64,000 bases of DNA from Dethiosulfovibrio peptidovorans (GTDB taxonomy: Bacteria > Synergistota > Synergistia > Synergistales > Dethiosulfovibrionaceae): NCBI GenBank assembly GCA_002748665.1, contig PDTB01000019.1, positions 33,934 through 97,933 of the forward strand, given 5' to 3'. The position numbers were made by a program, and so were the translations under genes. The notes under the pieces were generated by a model. That model had not been told where the DNA came from. It saw only the letters and a program-made list of their open reading frames with translations, and did not search any database. Below are positions 30,457-40,072 of the stretch, one piece after another (position 1 is the stretch's first letter; the number at the start of each line of letters is the position of its first letter).

Positions 30457-30944
30457 TGAGCCTCGGCGTCCTTATTCATGGCGACGATGGTTTCCATCAG
30501 AGGCGCCCGGACCGAATAGTCCTCGTTGAGCACGATAACCTGGAAGGCCCGCCTCCGGTCCTGATCCACCAAAATAGGAGCTTTCAGGTTCACCGTCGCT
30601 TTGGACGGATCCCCCTGAGGAACCGAGAGCACCAGCAATATACCGACACCGCTCAGGTCTGGAGATGAGAGTTTTTCCCTGTCCGATGCCAGAATTTTCA
30701 TGGTGTAGCCCGGGAACATCTGGATCGCCGGGACGACCGGAAGAGCCACATCGGAGGACTGGCAACTCTGAAGCCATTTTATGGCCGAGTCGTCGTCCCC
30801 GATCAGAATCCAGCGAAGGTCGTTCTCAAATCCGGGAAGCCCTTCAGGAAAAGAGAGAACCCCATGTTCGTAGAACGATATCTCACCGAAGCGGACCGTA
30901 TGGACCCGCTGAGCCGTGTCGGTCTTTTGAGGACAATCGCTCAT
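30450..30944 (-). CDS. fliW: flagellar assembly factor FliW
   Basis: A 164-residue FliW. Family segments: FPEGLPGFENDLRWIL, the VNLKAPILVDQDRRRAFQVI motif and a late VIVLNEDYSVR. FliW binds either flagellin or CsrA: free flagellin pulls FliW away, letting CsrA repress flagellin translation. The gene sits between flgL and csrA, as in Bacillus, and overlaps both. The start at 30944 overlaps the flgL stop by four bases. Confidence 0.93.
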   Translation of the reverse strand: MSDCPQKTDTAQRVHTVRFGEISFYEHGVLSFPEGLPGFENDLRWILIGDDDSAIKWLQSCQSSDVALPVVPAIQMFPGYTMKILASDREKLSSPDLSGVGILLVLSVPQGDPSKATVNLKAPILVDQDRRRAFQVIVLNEDYSVRAPLMETIVAMNKDAEAQC

Positions 30945-33900
30945 CGCAGGAAGTCCACCAGCGTAGGCTGGATAATTCGGGCGATGGTTGCGAGGCCCGC
31001 CTGGTAGATCGCTTGAGCCGACATAAACTCCATGGCGGCCTTGCCAAAGTCGGTGTCGCCAATGGAGCCGAGCAGCTCGGTGTAGTTGCCATTGTTCTGG
31101 GTGAGGCGATCGGAGCTGCCCTGATAGCGCTTGACCAACGCCCCCTCCTCGGTTCGACGGCCGAGTAACGCATCAATCTGAGCATCGATGTCGCTCAAAA
31201 GAGTGGAGATTCCCTCTCGATCTTGCCCCCGAACGGCGTCGACAAGGTCCTCCATCATGCCGAAGAAGTCAACCCGATGGTGGTCAGCTCCCGTGCGACG
31301 GGTAACGACTTGGTTGTAGGGGACAACTCCGCCCCGGGAGGTGGTGGTGACGGGGTCGCTCCCGAAAAGGGCATTTGTGGGACCGTTCAAGATCTCCACG
31401 TTATATCCCTGAGGGGAAACTATCATAAGGTGCCGATCTCCAGAACTGTCGGTGTAGTACTCGGCCTTGATGTCCTGTCCCTGAAACCGGGCGTTGATCA
31501 ACTCGTCCAAATTCCCCAGCTCATCCAGAGTCGGATCGACACTGAACGTCAACTGACCGTCACCATTTTTATCCAGGAGGCGAAGGTCGATGGTGTGTTC
31601 GTAGCCGTCTACACGGACGGTCAGCGTATGATCAGCGCTGATGTCCACAACGGCAGCAGCGGGAAGAGCTGCACCCCGAATTCCGGTACTGATGCCAAAG
31701 ACCTCAGCCGCACCGCTCCCCCCCGAGGACATAGCAGCAGGCTCCAGATCCACCACGTTAACGGCCGAGCCGTCCCTGGCTAAGAGGGAGAGGCGGACAT
31801 CACCGACTACGCCGGGGTCGGTATCCACGTAGGCGACGTTGAGCCAGGAGCCAGCGTATTTCTTGATTTTCTGCGCCACGTCTTTCATGGTATCTCCCAC
31901 ACCGACGGAGATTGCAACCGACCGTCCCGGAGTCTCAATGCGGAAGACTCCGCCGGCGGTGACACTGGTTGACTCATTGACGGCAGTCCCTTGGATTCCG
32001 GTAGCTATTCCGCTCTGGAGAGCCAACCCCGCGCTGAAGTCCCTGACGGCGGGATCGCCGAAGGGCTGATCCACGAACATAAGGGGCTCGCCGGAGGAAG
32101 CAAACATGGCAACTCGGGTTCCCGAAGCATCGACAGGAAGTTCCCTGAACTGAATAAGGTCCTTCCCATCGGGGCCCTTACCCACCTGGCGCTGAATCTC
32201 CTTTGCCAATTTGTTGGCATCCACGCCCCCCCCCGTGAGCACGTCATCTCGGTACAACTTAACTTCGTAATCCCGAGGGCCCACGGAGACGGTCATCCGA
32301 GCAGGCATGTAGGGATCGAGAACAGGGGTTGCACTGCTGTCCAGAGGGAACGTTCCACCGCTGGTAGCATAGACCGCCGTCGACAACCCCATGGTCTGGG
32401 CCAGGGTTGTGTTGGGCTGACCGAGCGTAGGAGAGAGGTCCATGACGCTTACCGGGGAACCATCCTTGGTACGGAGGATAAGTTTCTGAGTGCCGTTCTC
32501 GACGTTGTCTGTGTTATCCGAAAGAGTCGGCCCCCCCACATCGTCCCCTGGATCGGTGTGAACGATCACCTCAAGCCAGTCACCGGCAACGGAGCGAAGC
32601 TCTTGAGCAAGCGATTCCATGGTCATGTCGGGACCAGCGTTAACGAGCATTTCGGCCTTATTCTCCCCGGCCTGAATATACCAATGAACTTTGTTGGTGT
32701 TGCTCAGACCGCTGGCGACGTTCACTCCCGGGTTGAACTCGGTACTCTGGAGAGACGTCTCCATACCTAAAAGCTCCATGAGGCCGACGTGGCTATGGTC
32801 CTTGCTCTCTAAAACTGGACTGGAGGCCAGCGCGTCAGTACCAAAGACACCGGTAGCACCGTCATTGGGCGTGACGTCCACTCTTACCCCCGGCTCGGAA
32901 GCGATAACGACAAGTCTGGCATTGGCGGTTCCTCTGCCTAAGACCCTGGCCTCTACTCCATCCTCAGCAGATATTTTTGTCGCCATATCGTCCAGGCTAT
33001 CGCCTGCCTGAAAAGCGATAGAGAGGACTTTATCGCTATTAGATAAAATAACGTCGATGGACCCATCGGACGCGAGAACGTAGCCCGCTGTATCGTCGAC
33101 CACAGGAGATTCAACCGCCTGATTCATGGGCATATTGTCGGTCTCGGGCCAGGAGTTGATGGCGATGGGCTCACCAGTATGGCTGCGGATCTCAAGTCGC
33201 TGGGTTTCCGTGGCGTTGTCCGTGTGGACCCTGACGGTGATCAGCTTACCAGCGTCCCCCATGTTGACCGATTTTTCGATGATCTGAGCGATCTCGTCCA
33301 ACGTGAGGGAGTCCATCTCGCCAGGATCCCGAAAGCGGTTGTAGTCCCCGGCATCGATGCTGTCTCGGTTATTATCCAGCCAGGCATCCTCAGGGATACG
33401 GACCTTGACGGAGCGTTCACCCACGTTGAACCGGATGATCTCGTTCCGCCCCTGCCATTGGAAGTTTTGGGGCAAATCGACGCTTTGGACGGAGTATTGG
33501 TCGTAGTACTGTGGGAAGACCTCTCTCCCCGTGAGGGAAACATCGCTCACGATACCCCGCTCCATCTCGAACTGAACCCGATAGTCGTTTCCCTTATAGA
33601 CCACGTGCCCCAGAGCATCCCTCTGGAAGGGAGGGATGGATGTATGAGCCCCCGAGAGGATGAACCGACCCTCTACGCTGTAGTTAGCCGTTTGGCGCAT
33701 GGCTTCCTGAAGCTGTGTAAGCTCCTGAGCGATCGCCTCCATTTCAGAATTCTCCAAGGCTCCATCCCCGGCACGGACGGCCAATGCCCGAACGCTGTCG
33801 ATCTGTTCGCCGATCTGGTCCAATGCCGTGTCCGTGTTCTTAAGCCAGGTGAGACCGTCCCTCATGTTTCGAACGTATTGAACGTTCTCGAAGATGGTCG

Positions 33901-34063
33901 TGCTCAGGGAGATTTCACGAGTGACGTCGATAGGAGCATCCGAAGGCTTATGATGGAGCTTGCCGGTATTCGTCTGTTTGTTGAGGAGCATGAGCCGACG
34001 CAGGTTTCGATGCATGTCGGTCAGCATGCCGGTATGCATCATGGGGTTACTGATTCGTCGCAT
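30941..34063 (-). CDS. flgL: flagellar hook-filament junction protein FlgL, with large repeated insert (1040 residues)
   Basis: The ends are FlgL-like: MRRISNPMMHTGMLTDMHRN and a D1-type helix pair (about 1-150), and the C-terminal IGDTDFGKAAMEFMSAQAIYQAGL to the end. The middle (about 210-905) is a string of about six related modules, each with a beta strand, a D-[ST]-[ML]-type start, an xxAQxI helix, then VxxxTD and a strand pair ending DGSPV-like; clear copies lie near 213-313, 345-405, 468-552, 590-670, 715-783 and 813-905. Ordinary FlgL proteins have 300-500 residues. The modules resemble flagellin IN-type insertions and should face outward, thickening the junction. Confidence 0.93.
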   Translation of the reverse strand: MRRISNPMMHTGMLTDMHRNLRRLMLLNKQTNTGKLHHKPSDAPIDVTREISLSTTIFENVQYVRNMRDGLTWLKNTDTALDQIGEQIDSVRALAVRAGDGALENSEMEAIAQELTQLQEAMRQTANYSVEGRFILSGAHTSIPPFQRDALGHVVYKGNDYRVQFEMERGIVSDVSLTGREVFPQYYDQYSVQSVDLPQNFQWQGRNEIIRFNVGERSVKVRIPEDAWLDNNRDSIDAGDYNRFRDPGEMDSLTLDEIAQIIEKSVNMGDAGKLITVRVHTDNATETQRLEIRSHTGEPIAINSWPETDNMPMNQAVESPVVDDTAGYVLASDGSIDVILSNSDKVLSIAFQAGDSLDDMATKISAEDGVEARVLGRGTANARLVVIASEPGVRVDVTPNDGATGVFGTDALASSPVLESKDHSHVGLMELLGMETSLQSTEFNPGVNVASGLSNTNKVHWYIQAGENKAEMLVNAGPDMTMESLAQELRSVAGDWLEVIVHTDPGDDVGGPTLSDNTDNVENGTQKLILRTKDGSPVSVMDLSPTLGQPNTTLAQTMGLSTAVYATSGGTFPLDSSATPVLDPYMPARMTVSVGPRDYEVKLYRDDVLTGGGVDANKLAKEIQRQVGKGPDGKDLIQFRELPVDASGTRVAMFASSGEPLMFVDQPFGDPAVRDFSAGLALQSGIATGIQGTAVNESTSVTAGGVFRIETPGRSVAISVGVGDTMKDVAQKIKKYAGSWLNVAYVDTDPGVVGDVRLSLLARDGSAVNVVDLEPAAMSSGGSGAAEVFGISTGIRGAALPAAAVVDISADHTLTVRVDGYEHTIDLRLLDKNGDGQLTFSVDPTLDELGNLDELINARFQGQDIKAEYYTDSSGDRHLMIVSPQGYNVEILNGPTNALFGSDPVTTTSRGGVVPYNQVVTRRTGADHHRVDFFGMMEDLVDAVRGQDREGISTLLSDIDAQIDALLGRRTEEGALVKRYQGSSDRLTQNNGNYTELLGSIGDTDFGKAAMEFMSAQAIYQAGLATIARIIQPTLVDFLR

Positions 34064-34075
34064 GAATTCGCCTCC

Positions 34076-36646
34076 TTACAGGCCCACTCGGCCCATTCCG
34101 TTAATAACCCGCTCCAGCATTTCGTCCAGGGTGGTGACAAAGCGGGAGACGGCGTTGAACGCCTGCTGGAATTGCATGATGTCCATCATTTCTTCGTCGA
34201 TATTGACGCCCATGACGGACTGACGTTGTCCCTCGATCTGATCGATCAGGGCGGTCTGGTTGGAGAGCATGTTCTGGGAGCGCTCACTCCGAACGCCAAG
34301 ACGGGCGATGAAATTTTCATAATATTCGTTAAAGCTGGCACTGTCCCCAGCCAGTACTTTGGCCTGTTTGAGTTGGGCCATGTTGATCGCGTTGTCACCG
34401 TTGCCGATGCCTTTAGCGTGCCCCTGACCGTCGTCGGCCGCAGCTCCCAAGAGACCTGGGGTGGCTCGGAGGAGTTCGTTGACCGCGAGCTTTCGGGCTG
34501 CCCCTCTGAGTTCGTGGATTGGGGTGAAAAAGGCAACGCCCGTGGTGTCAGACCATGCGCCCATACCGTGACCGGCGTAGTGAACAGCGTTCATCTCGGA
34601 GATGAGCCCATAGGCGATGTCGTCGAAGATGTCCAGATGGTTCAGAATGACGTCGTCCCGAGATTCAAGGAGAGCACGTATCTCCCCACCTTTGACATGG
34701 TGGTCGACCTGAATCGTGGCAGGTCCATACCCATGAAGATGATAGACGATACCTTTGGTAACGTCGTCGCTGACCGAGGCTTTATACCCATCCGCTGCAG
34801 AGAGGATCCGGGCCCTTCGGAAGTCGTTGGAGACGGAGAGATATCTCTCGTTGTCGACCATAACCAGGGCATCCGTCGAGAAATCCACGATCTCGGTGGT
34901 GTAGTTATCGTGATCGCCGTTCATGAAGCCTAAGCGTCGGGCAGCATACGTCTCGCCATTGACGGAACCCATGACGTTGATTCTCTGCCCCTCCCCAACG
35001 GCGTCGCTCTCGAGCACAAGGTGGTAGTCCCCCTTGCCGTCGGTCTTGATGGCGGCATGAAGCCACTGGTTGGGATCATCGGGCATCCCCACACCGTTAT
35101 TGTAAGAACCGTTGATTTTGTTGGCTATGGTTTCAAGGCTGTCATTTTCCTCGATGGTGATGACGACCTCAGGACTATCGTTGGACAGGCCAACGATATC
35201 CGACAGGAAGGAACCTTTCATGTCGTTGAAGGATAGAAGGTGACGTTCCTCGGATCGAACCACGAGACGGTCCACTGTGCCGGAGGTCTCAACGGAGAAG
35301 TTGAGATGAGCACCGACCCCCGAGGTATTCTGAAGAAAATCCTGAAGCTCATCCAAGTCCAGAGCATTCCCCACATCGGTCACGGCCCCAAGAGTGGAAC
35401 CACAACGGCTGGAAAGTTGCCACGCCGAAGCGGCAGCGTCCCACCTGAGCGTGACATACAGCTCGTTCGGGTTGCCCGGCAGGTTCTGAAGGTCTTGAGA
35501 GGCAATCCGAAAAACGTACTCGGTGGGGTCGTCTCCGGCAGGTTGCTTGAGAAGCACGGGACTGCCCATCTGGTTGTCCATCTCTTTGCCCGTGGGCTGG
35601 ACCCCGGCGGTTCCAACCTGAAGCCGCAAGACACCGGATATCTCCATCTTGGCTTTGGGGTCGCTCACAGGAAGCCGACCGGTAACGCCGTCGATGGGCG
35701 CACCGCCGACTTTCCACGTCATGGTGTTGGCCATACGCCTGACGGCTATAGCATGTATGGCCTTGGTGGCCTGCTGTTCAATGGAGACCGAGATCACGTT
35801 GGGATCCGAGACGTAGTCGAAGCGGTTATCCTCAACCTGGACATCGTAGTATCCTCTGTTGCCGGCTACCCCGGTCAACTCGAGATGTCGGGCCTTCTCT
35901 CCCTGAACCAGGATACGCCCTCCCAGGTAGATTTTGTATTCACCGTCATCGGCGTCGCAGGGGCAGTTGACTTCGGCGTCGATGAGTTTACAGAGAGATT
36001 CGGCCAGGAGATCCCGACGGTCATAGAGATCATTCGGGTTGGCGTGTGCCCCCTCAATTTCCCGGATGGTGACGTTGAGAGCGGCAATCTGATCGATGTA
36101 GGTGTTGGCCTGCTGGACTTTGAGTCTGACCTCTCGGTTCAGCCCCTCCCGATATTCTTCGTAGTTCCGGGCGAGACTGTCCATGTAGGTGGCCAGTGTG
36201 CCAGCTTTGGAAATCAAATTCTCTCGAGCTGAGATTTTATCGGGTGCCTTGGAAAGCTCCTGTATCGCCGCCCAGAAGTCGTCCAACCCTACTTTGAGGC
36301 TTTTCCCCTGGGGCTCGTTGACAAAGGTTTCCAAAGTATCCAGAGCATCAGTCATGACATCCCAATAGCCCTCAACCGTGACTTCCTCCCGATACTGAAG
36401 GTCTAGAAACTGGTCTCGAAGACGGACGATAGCGTCGATTTTGACACCAGTACCGATCTGTCCGGGGATGGCTGGACGGTGCAGCCCAGGGGCCGTGAAG
36501 GGATATGTGGTGCTGGGCTCTACCCGTTGCCTTGAGTATCCCGGAGTTTCCGTATTGGAGATGTTGTGCCCCGCCGTCTCAAAACCCCGACGGATGTAGT
36601 TGAGAGCCCGTTTGCCCATGTCGAAGCCAAAGAAGCTGTTGATCAT
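34076..36646 (-). CDS. flgK: flagellar hook-associated protein FlgK, long form (856 residues)
   Basis: The first junction protein. The N-terminus MINSFFGFDMGKRALNYIRRGFETAGHNISNTETPGYSRQ-type rod/hook motif (residues 1-40) and the C-terminal IDEEMMDIMQFQQAFNAVSRF block are complete. The middle is long and holds one module at about 494-570 (EENDSLETIANKI...QWLHAAIKTDG) like those repeated in FlgL. A CxC pair (NCPCD, near 238) is unusual. It follows flgN by 13 bases. Expected to sit between hook and FlgL. Confidence 0.95.
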   Translation of the reverse strand: MINSFFGFDMGKRALNYIRRGFETAGHNISNTETPGYSRQRVEPSTTYPFTAPGLHRPAIPGQIGTGVKIDAIVRLRDQFLDLQYREEVTVEGYWDVMTDALDTLETFVNEPQGKSLKVGLDDFWAAIQELSKAPDKISARENLISKAGTLATYMDSLARNYEEYREGLNREVRLKVQQANTYIDQIAALNVTIREIEGAHANPNDLYDRRDLLAESLCKLIDAEVNCPCDADDGEYKIYLGGRILVQGEKARHLELTGVAGNRGYYDVQVEDNRFDYVSDPNVISVSIEQQATKAIHAIAVRRMANTMTWKVGGAPIDGVTGRLPVSDPKAKMEISGVLRLQVGTAGVQPTGKEMDNQMGSPVLLKQPAGDDPTEYVFRIASQDLQNLPGNPNELYVTLRWDAAASAWQLSSRCGSTLGAVTDVGNALDLDELQDFLQNTSGVGAHLNFSVETSGTVDRLVVRSEERHLLSFNDMKGSFLSDIVGLSNDSPEVVITIEENDSLETIANKINGSYNNGVGMPDDPNQWLHAAIKTDGKGDYHLVLESDAVGEGQRINVMGSVNGETYAARRLGFMNGDHDNYTTEIVDFSTDALVMVDNERYLSVSNDFRRARILSAADGYKASVSDDVTKGIVYHLHGYGPATIQVDHHVKGGEIRALLESRDDVILNHLDIFDDIAYGLISEMNAVHYAGHGMGAWSDTTGVAFFTPIHELRGAARKLAVNELLRATPGLLGAAADDGQGHAKGIGNGDNAINMAQLKQAKVLAGDSASFNEYYENFIARLGVRSERSQNMLSNQTALIDQIEGQRQSVMGVNIDEEMMDIMQFQQAFNAVSRFVTTLDEMLERVINGMGRVGL

Positions 36647-36659
36647 GGTTTCTTTTCAC

Positions 36660-37103
36660 CTAACCTTTCATGTCAAGCCCGGGAGGCATACCTCCGCCTC
36701 CAAGCCGACGCCATTCGCCGAGCATCATTTCGTTGAGAGCTTTATATTCTTCCACCAAAGTGGAGAGGGTGTTCATCTCATCCTGAGCCTCGGAAACGAC
36801 CTGACGAAGGGCCGTTCCCGCCTCTTGGATATCCTGAGCGTCTACCTCAGGCATCTGGGCAACGAGAGCGTCCAGAGTAGGTTCGCAGTCTCGCTCTGCG
36901 GCCAGTTTTTGAACGGAAGTCTTACGCAGAGATTCAGCAGCAGCGGCTTCACGCTGAGCCTTATCGGTGGACCGCAAGAGGTCGTTCAAAAGTTCGAGGC
37001 GCCCCTCTTTGAGCGCCTCTCGCTGTTGCCTCACCAAGTCCACGACCTGACGAATGGCCTCGGTCTGCCGCCGGAGGGTCTGAAGAAGCTGCGACGACCA
37101 CAT
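36660..37103 (-). CDS. flgN: flagellar export chaperone FlgN
   Basis: A 147-residue, all-helical protein with heptad-like regularity (LLQTLRRQTEAIRQVVDLV, then LVEEYKALNEMMLGEW near the end). FlgN-type chaperones escort FlgK and FlgL to the export gate. The position between flgM and flgK is diagnostic, as sequence identity in this family is low. The start at 37103 follows the flgM stop by one base; a longer frame into flgM is rejected. Confidence 0.82.
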   Translation of the reverse strand: MWSSQLLQTLRRQTEAIRQVVDLVRQQREALKEGRLELLNDLLRSTDKAQREAAAAESLRKTSVQKLAAERDCEPTLDALVAQMPEVDAQDIQEAGTALRQVVSEAQDEMNTLSTLVEEYKALNEMMLGEWRRLGGGGMPPGLDMKG

Positions 37104-37104
37104 G

Positions 37105-37401
37105 TCAGATCTGATCCCTCGTGATTCCCGCCGCAACCAGTCGAGTTGCCAGCAGACGAATGTCAGGACGGTATGTCCCAGCATCGATCTGTGCTTTGAC
37201 GGCCTGCACGACGTCTTTTCGTGTTTCGGATACCTTTTTTATGTCGCCACCGACCATGGCTTTAGATAAGACCTGACCGAAACTGCTGACCTCCACTCCA
37301 TCTGTCGACTTGTTGCGAGTGCTGACAGTCTCTCCGGGGTTTCGTTTGACTGTAGGCATACCACCGGTGTATGTATAGGCTTTTCCGACCTTGTCTATCA
37401 T
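37105..37401 (-). CDS. flgM: anti-sigma-28 factor FlgM
   Basis: A 98-residue protein. The C-terminal half carries the FlgM helices (FGQVLSKAM, VQAVKAQIDAGTYRPDIRLLATRLV). FlgM holds sigma-28 (FliA, not in the window) until it is exported through the finished hook, so late genes such as flagellin should be sigma-28 dependent. The start at 37401 has GGGGAG upstream; an 18-codon longer frame is less likely. Confidence 0.88.
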   Translation of the reverse strand: MIDKVGKAYTYTGGMPTVKRNPGETVSTRNKSTDGVEVSSFGQVLSKAMVGGDIKKVSETRKDVVQAVKAQIDAGTYRPDIRLLATRLVAAGITRDQI

Positions 37402-37489
37402 GTCTCTCTCCCCTTTATAGCCCATCGTTGGTTTTGTATCGGAGCTCAGCGTCACGATCTTGAGCGACGAGTTACGCAGAAGATTTGCC

Positions 37490-37888
37490 TCAGCGCACTC
37501 GTCGATCCCGGCGTTCCTGACTGAACATGGTACTTTTTTTATGCTCAGTGTCCACGGAGAATCCCCGCATCAGATTCTGACGACAGGAGTCGCAGTATTG
37601 CTCTCCCCTGCGGATGGCAGTGCCACAGGAGCGACAATGCCCTTCCTCATCGCCCTCAAGATGGGAGAACTCAAGCCGTCCCTGTTCTACCAAAGTTTCA
37701 AGGTATACGGCATCCACGTTGAGTACCTCCGAAAGCTGGAAAAGGTTCAGGCTCTCTTCCCAATGGTCCCTCAAGGCAGCCCGAGCCTGGGTGTAGACCT
37801 TGTCCAGCTCGTCCCAGCAGTCGGGACAGACATTCGGCCCGGGGGTGGCAAAAACTTTATCACACAGTCGGCAGTGTTTTAGTTTCAT
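37490..37888 (-). CDS. YvyF-like flagellar operon zinc-ribbon protein
   Basis: A 132-residue protein with two cysteine pairs at the N-terminus (CRLCD and CPDCWDELD), a helical middle with FQLSEVLNVDAVYLETLVEQGRL, and two pairs near 85-100 (CRSCG and CDSC). This layout fits the flagellar operon protein YvyF (TIGR03826), found between comF and flgM in Bacillus, as here. Its function is unknown; a regulatory role is often assumed. Confidence 0.85.
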   Translation of the reverse strand: MKLKHCRLCDKVFATPGPNVCPDCWDELDKVYTQARAALRDHWEESLNLFQLSEVLNVDAVYLETLVEQGRLEFSHLEGDEEGHCRSCGTAIRRGEQYCDSCRQNLMRGFSVDTEHKKSTMFSQERRDRRVR

Positions 37889-37890
37889 CT

Positions 37891-38523
37891 TTAATTCTCC
37901 TTTTCAAACATAAGTCGGGACGCTGTCCACGTCACAGCCAAAACCACGTTGCCCCCAGCCTCCTGAATCGCTTCGGAAACCCGAAGCAATGTGGTCCCCG
38001 TCGTTCGGACGTCGTCTACAACGACACACGTGCGCCCTCCCAGATCGGGGCCGACCCAACTGCAGGCCCCCCGAGGGAGGTTTCGTCGTTCCCACAACGA
38101 AACGGACGTCTGTCTTGGATGACGTGTAGTCCAACAAAGGCCATCTATCACAGGGGCAGACCATTTTCGAGCCAACCCCGCAGCGATCCAGGTCGCCTGA
38201 TTGTAGTAGCGGCGACTCCCCTTGTGAAGTGGCGCAGGAATGACACACGCGTCGCTGAATGACGGTATTCTGGCCGCCAGAATCTGCCCCAATCGGAATC
38301 CAAGGGCAGCTCGTCCCCCATATTTTACCAAGAGAATCAGGTCCTTAGAGATTCCTTCATGGGGGGCACCGGCCATTGCTGGCACACCGTTCGGCAGGGT
38401 ACTGTGATCGAGCCGAAGGTTTCGTTCCAGACGACTGAAACAGGGATCACACAGATCCTCCCCCAAAAACCCGCAGACGGCGCAGCTCGTGGGCCAGAGA
38501 AGATGGGCCAGAAGGTCATTCAC
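37891..38523 (-). CDS. comFC: ComF family phosphoribosyltransferase-like protein
   Basis: A 210-residue protein: an N-terminal zinc finger (CAVCGFLGEDLCDPC), a VIPAPLHKGSRRYYNQA segment, and the phosphoribosyl pyrophosphate motif CVVVDDVRTTGTTLL. ComF proteins assist DNA uptake in naturally transformable bacteria. The gene lies two bases before yvyF, repeating the comFC-yvyF-flgM order of Bacillus. No other competence genes are in the window. Confidence 0.88.
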   Translation of the reverse strand: MNDLLAHLLWPTSCAVCGFLGEDLCDPCFSRLERNLRLDHSTLPNGVPAMAGAPHEGISKDLILLVKYGGRAALGFRLGQILAARIPSFSDACVIPAPLHKGSRRYYNQATWIAAGLARKWSAPVIDGLCWTTRHPRQTSVSLWERRNLPRGACSWVGPDLGGRTCVVVDDVRTTGTTLLRVSEAIQEAGGNVVLAVTWTASRLMFEKEN

Positions 38524-38939
38524 GAGTATTCGATGGGACGTCTGAGAAGCATCATGAGCCCTCCATCAGAGCGGAAGCCCAGGTGAGAGAGGAAAGGCCC
38601 CAGTTCGCTGGTGTAGGTGAAGACCATCGGGATGTCCCTAATTGCCGGGTGTTTCAGAGCGTAGTCCATGAGTTTTGATCCTAAACCTTGCCCCTGGTGA
38701 TCTGGATGGACAACCACATCCCAGAGGGATGCGCGAAAGGCAAAATCGGTGAGGATTCGGCAGAAGGCAACGAGTTCTCCCTTAAAGCGCACAGAGAAAC
38801 ACAGGTCCGTATGCTTCAGCATGGTCTCGATTTGAGCGATGGAACGACTGCGGCCCCACCGGGTAAATCGGTAGAGGCTCTGAAGCTCAGCGGCAACAAT
38901 GCCTATTTTGCTGTCGTAGAAGAGGTATGTATCGCTCAT
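38520..38939 (-). CDS. GNAT family N-acetyltransferase
   Basis: A 139-residue stand-alone GNAT. The acetyl-CoA loop is VVVHPDHQGQGLGSKLMDYAL; the late segment GPFLSHLGF fits the family's catalytic strand. The substrate is unknown. It overlaps comF by four bases and DUF3084 by four bases, so it is part of the same transcript. Confidence 0.85.
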   Translation of the reverse strand: MSDTYLFYDSKIGIVAAELQSLYRFTRWGRSRSIAQIETMLKHTDLCFSVRFKGELVAFCRILTDFAFRASLWDVVVHPDHQGQGLGSKLMDYALKHPAIRDIPMVFTYTSELGPFLSHLGFRSDGGLMMLLRRPIEYS

Positions 38940-40072
38940 GGTCCGTCCTCCTGAGACGAAACGTTCAAGACAACTCGAACTGGTCCTTCTGTGTAGATGT
39001 CTCCGGCGGCTACAACGGAGACAGTCTGGGGGGCAGACGAGCGCTCCAGGGCGTCTACGGCCTCGTAGAAGTCCGTGGCGTCAATCTGTCCTACGGTTCG
39101 AGTGAAGGGATCCCGAAGGATTCCATCACGAACGGCTGTGGCGTTCACCTCTCTGAGGATGCTATGAAGAGAGGTTTCGATCTGGGAGACGGTCGGCGCT
39201 GGCTGCACGAGACGACGATAGAGCTCTTCACCGGCCCGATAGACCAGCACGCTCTCGTAGACCCGGTATTTAAGGCTAAGGGGCTCGCCCGCTACTGCGT
39301 TAGCGGCAGCCCTGACCCGGATGACTTTCCGACTGTCGATAACGGTACATCGAGAGACGATTTGAGATTCGCCGACCTCGTCCTTAGCAACGGATATCTC
39401 CTGAGGAGATATGGAAGCCCTGCGGGCGATGACATAGCGAACTTTGTCTCTGAGGCGGGCCATGATGTCCATGACATCTTGTCTGGACGCTCCCTCCAAA
39501 ACGGTTTCCTGGGCCAGGAGTTCTCCTGAAAAGGCCACAACCTGCCCTTCTCGAGCGGCTTCCAGTCCACGTCGAAGATTCGCTGCGTCGTTGCGAAGGG
39601 TTTGCAGCTCCTCAAGCACCCCTTTTTTCTGGTCCCGAAGGTTTTGAAGTTCTTTCTTTGTTTTGTCCAGTTCAGGGGTCAGGGACGAGAGCTGTTGCTC
39701 TTTATCCTCGAGTTTTTGAAGGCTCTCCACGTATCGAAGGCCCATGAGCTCCGATTCATCGCGGCTCTCTTGAAGTTCCTCGGTCAAAGCCAAGATCTGT
39801 CTCTGAACGTATTTGAGGCTGAATATAGCGGTGCGGACGGTATCGGAGGTAACGGCAAGGGCAGCGATAATTCCCATCGCGATAACCATCCCCGTGAGAG
39901 CCGTGATGACCCGGCTTGTGTATCTGGGCCGAAGACCAAGGAGGGAGATGCGTTTTTTTGCGATTCTCATACCCAGGATGTCGCCGAAGAAAGCGACCAG
40001 AGCACTGAGGAGAACCGTAAAGAGAATAAGCTGCCAGTTAACCTCCGAAAGAAGCTCGCCTCCGAGATTCAC
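38936..40072 (-). CDS. DUF3084 domain membrane protein with coiled coil
   Basis: A 378-residue protein: a first membrane helix (about 12-32), a second (about 55-78), a coiled coil (about 85-185, many Leu/Glu/Lys heptads such as LEDKEQQLSSLTPELDKTKKEL), and a mixed C-terminal domain. The pattern ILGMRIAKKRISLLGLRPRYTS before the second helix is characteristic of DUF3084. The function is unknown. It overlaps the ykgJ-like gene by four bases. Confidence 0.85.
   Translation of the reverse strand: MNLGGELLSEVNWQLILFTVLLSALVAFFGDILGMRIAKKRISLLGLRPRYTSRVITALTGMVIAMGIIAALAVTSDTVRTAIFSLKYVQRQILALTEELQESRDESELMGLRYVESLQKLEDKEQQLSSLTPELDKTKKELQNLRDQKKGVLEELQTLRNDAANLRRGLEAAREGQVVAFSGELLAQETVLEGASRQDVMDIMARLRDKVRYVIARRASISPQEISVAKDEVGESQIVSRCTVIDSRKVIRVRAAANAVAGEPLSLKYRVYESVLVYRAGEELYRRLVQPAPTVSQIETSLHSILREVNATAVRDGILRDPFTRTVGQIDATDFYEAVDALERSSAPQTVSVVAAGDIYTEGPVRVVLNVSSQEDGP

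Noticed and set aside
33179-34933. 584-codon plus-strand reading frame across flgL and flgK
   Set aside because: Antisense to two well-supported flagellar genes and bridging their junction; low-complexity Val/Asp-rich translation.
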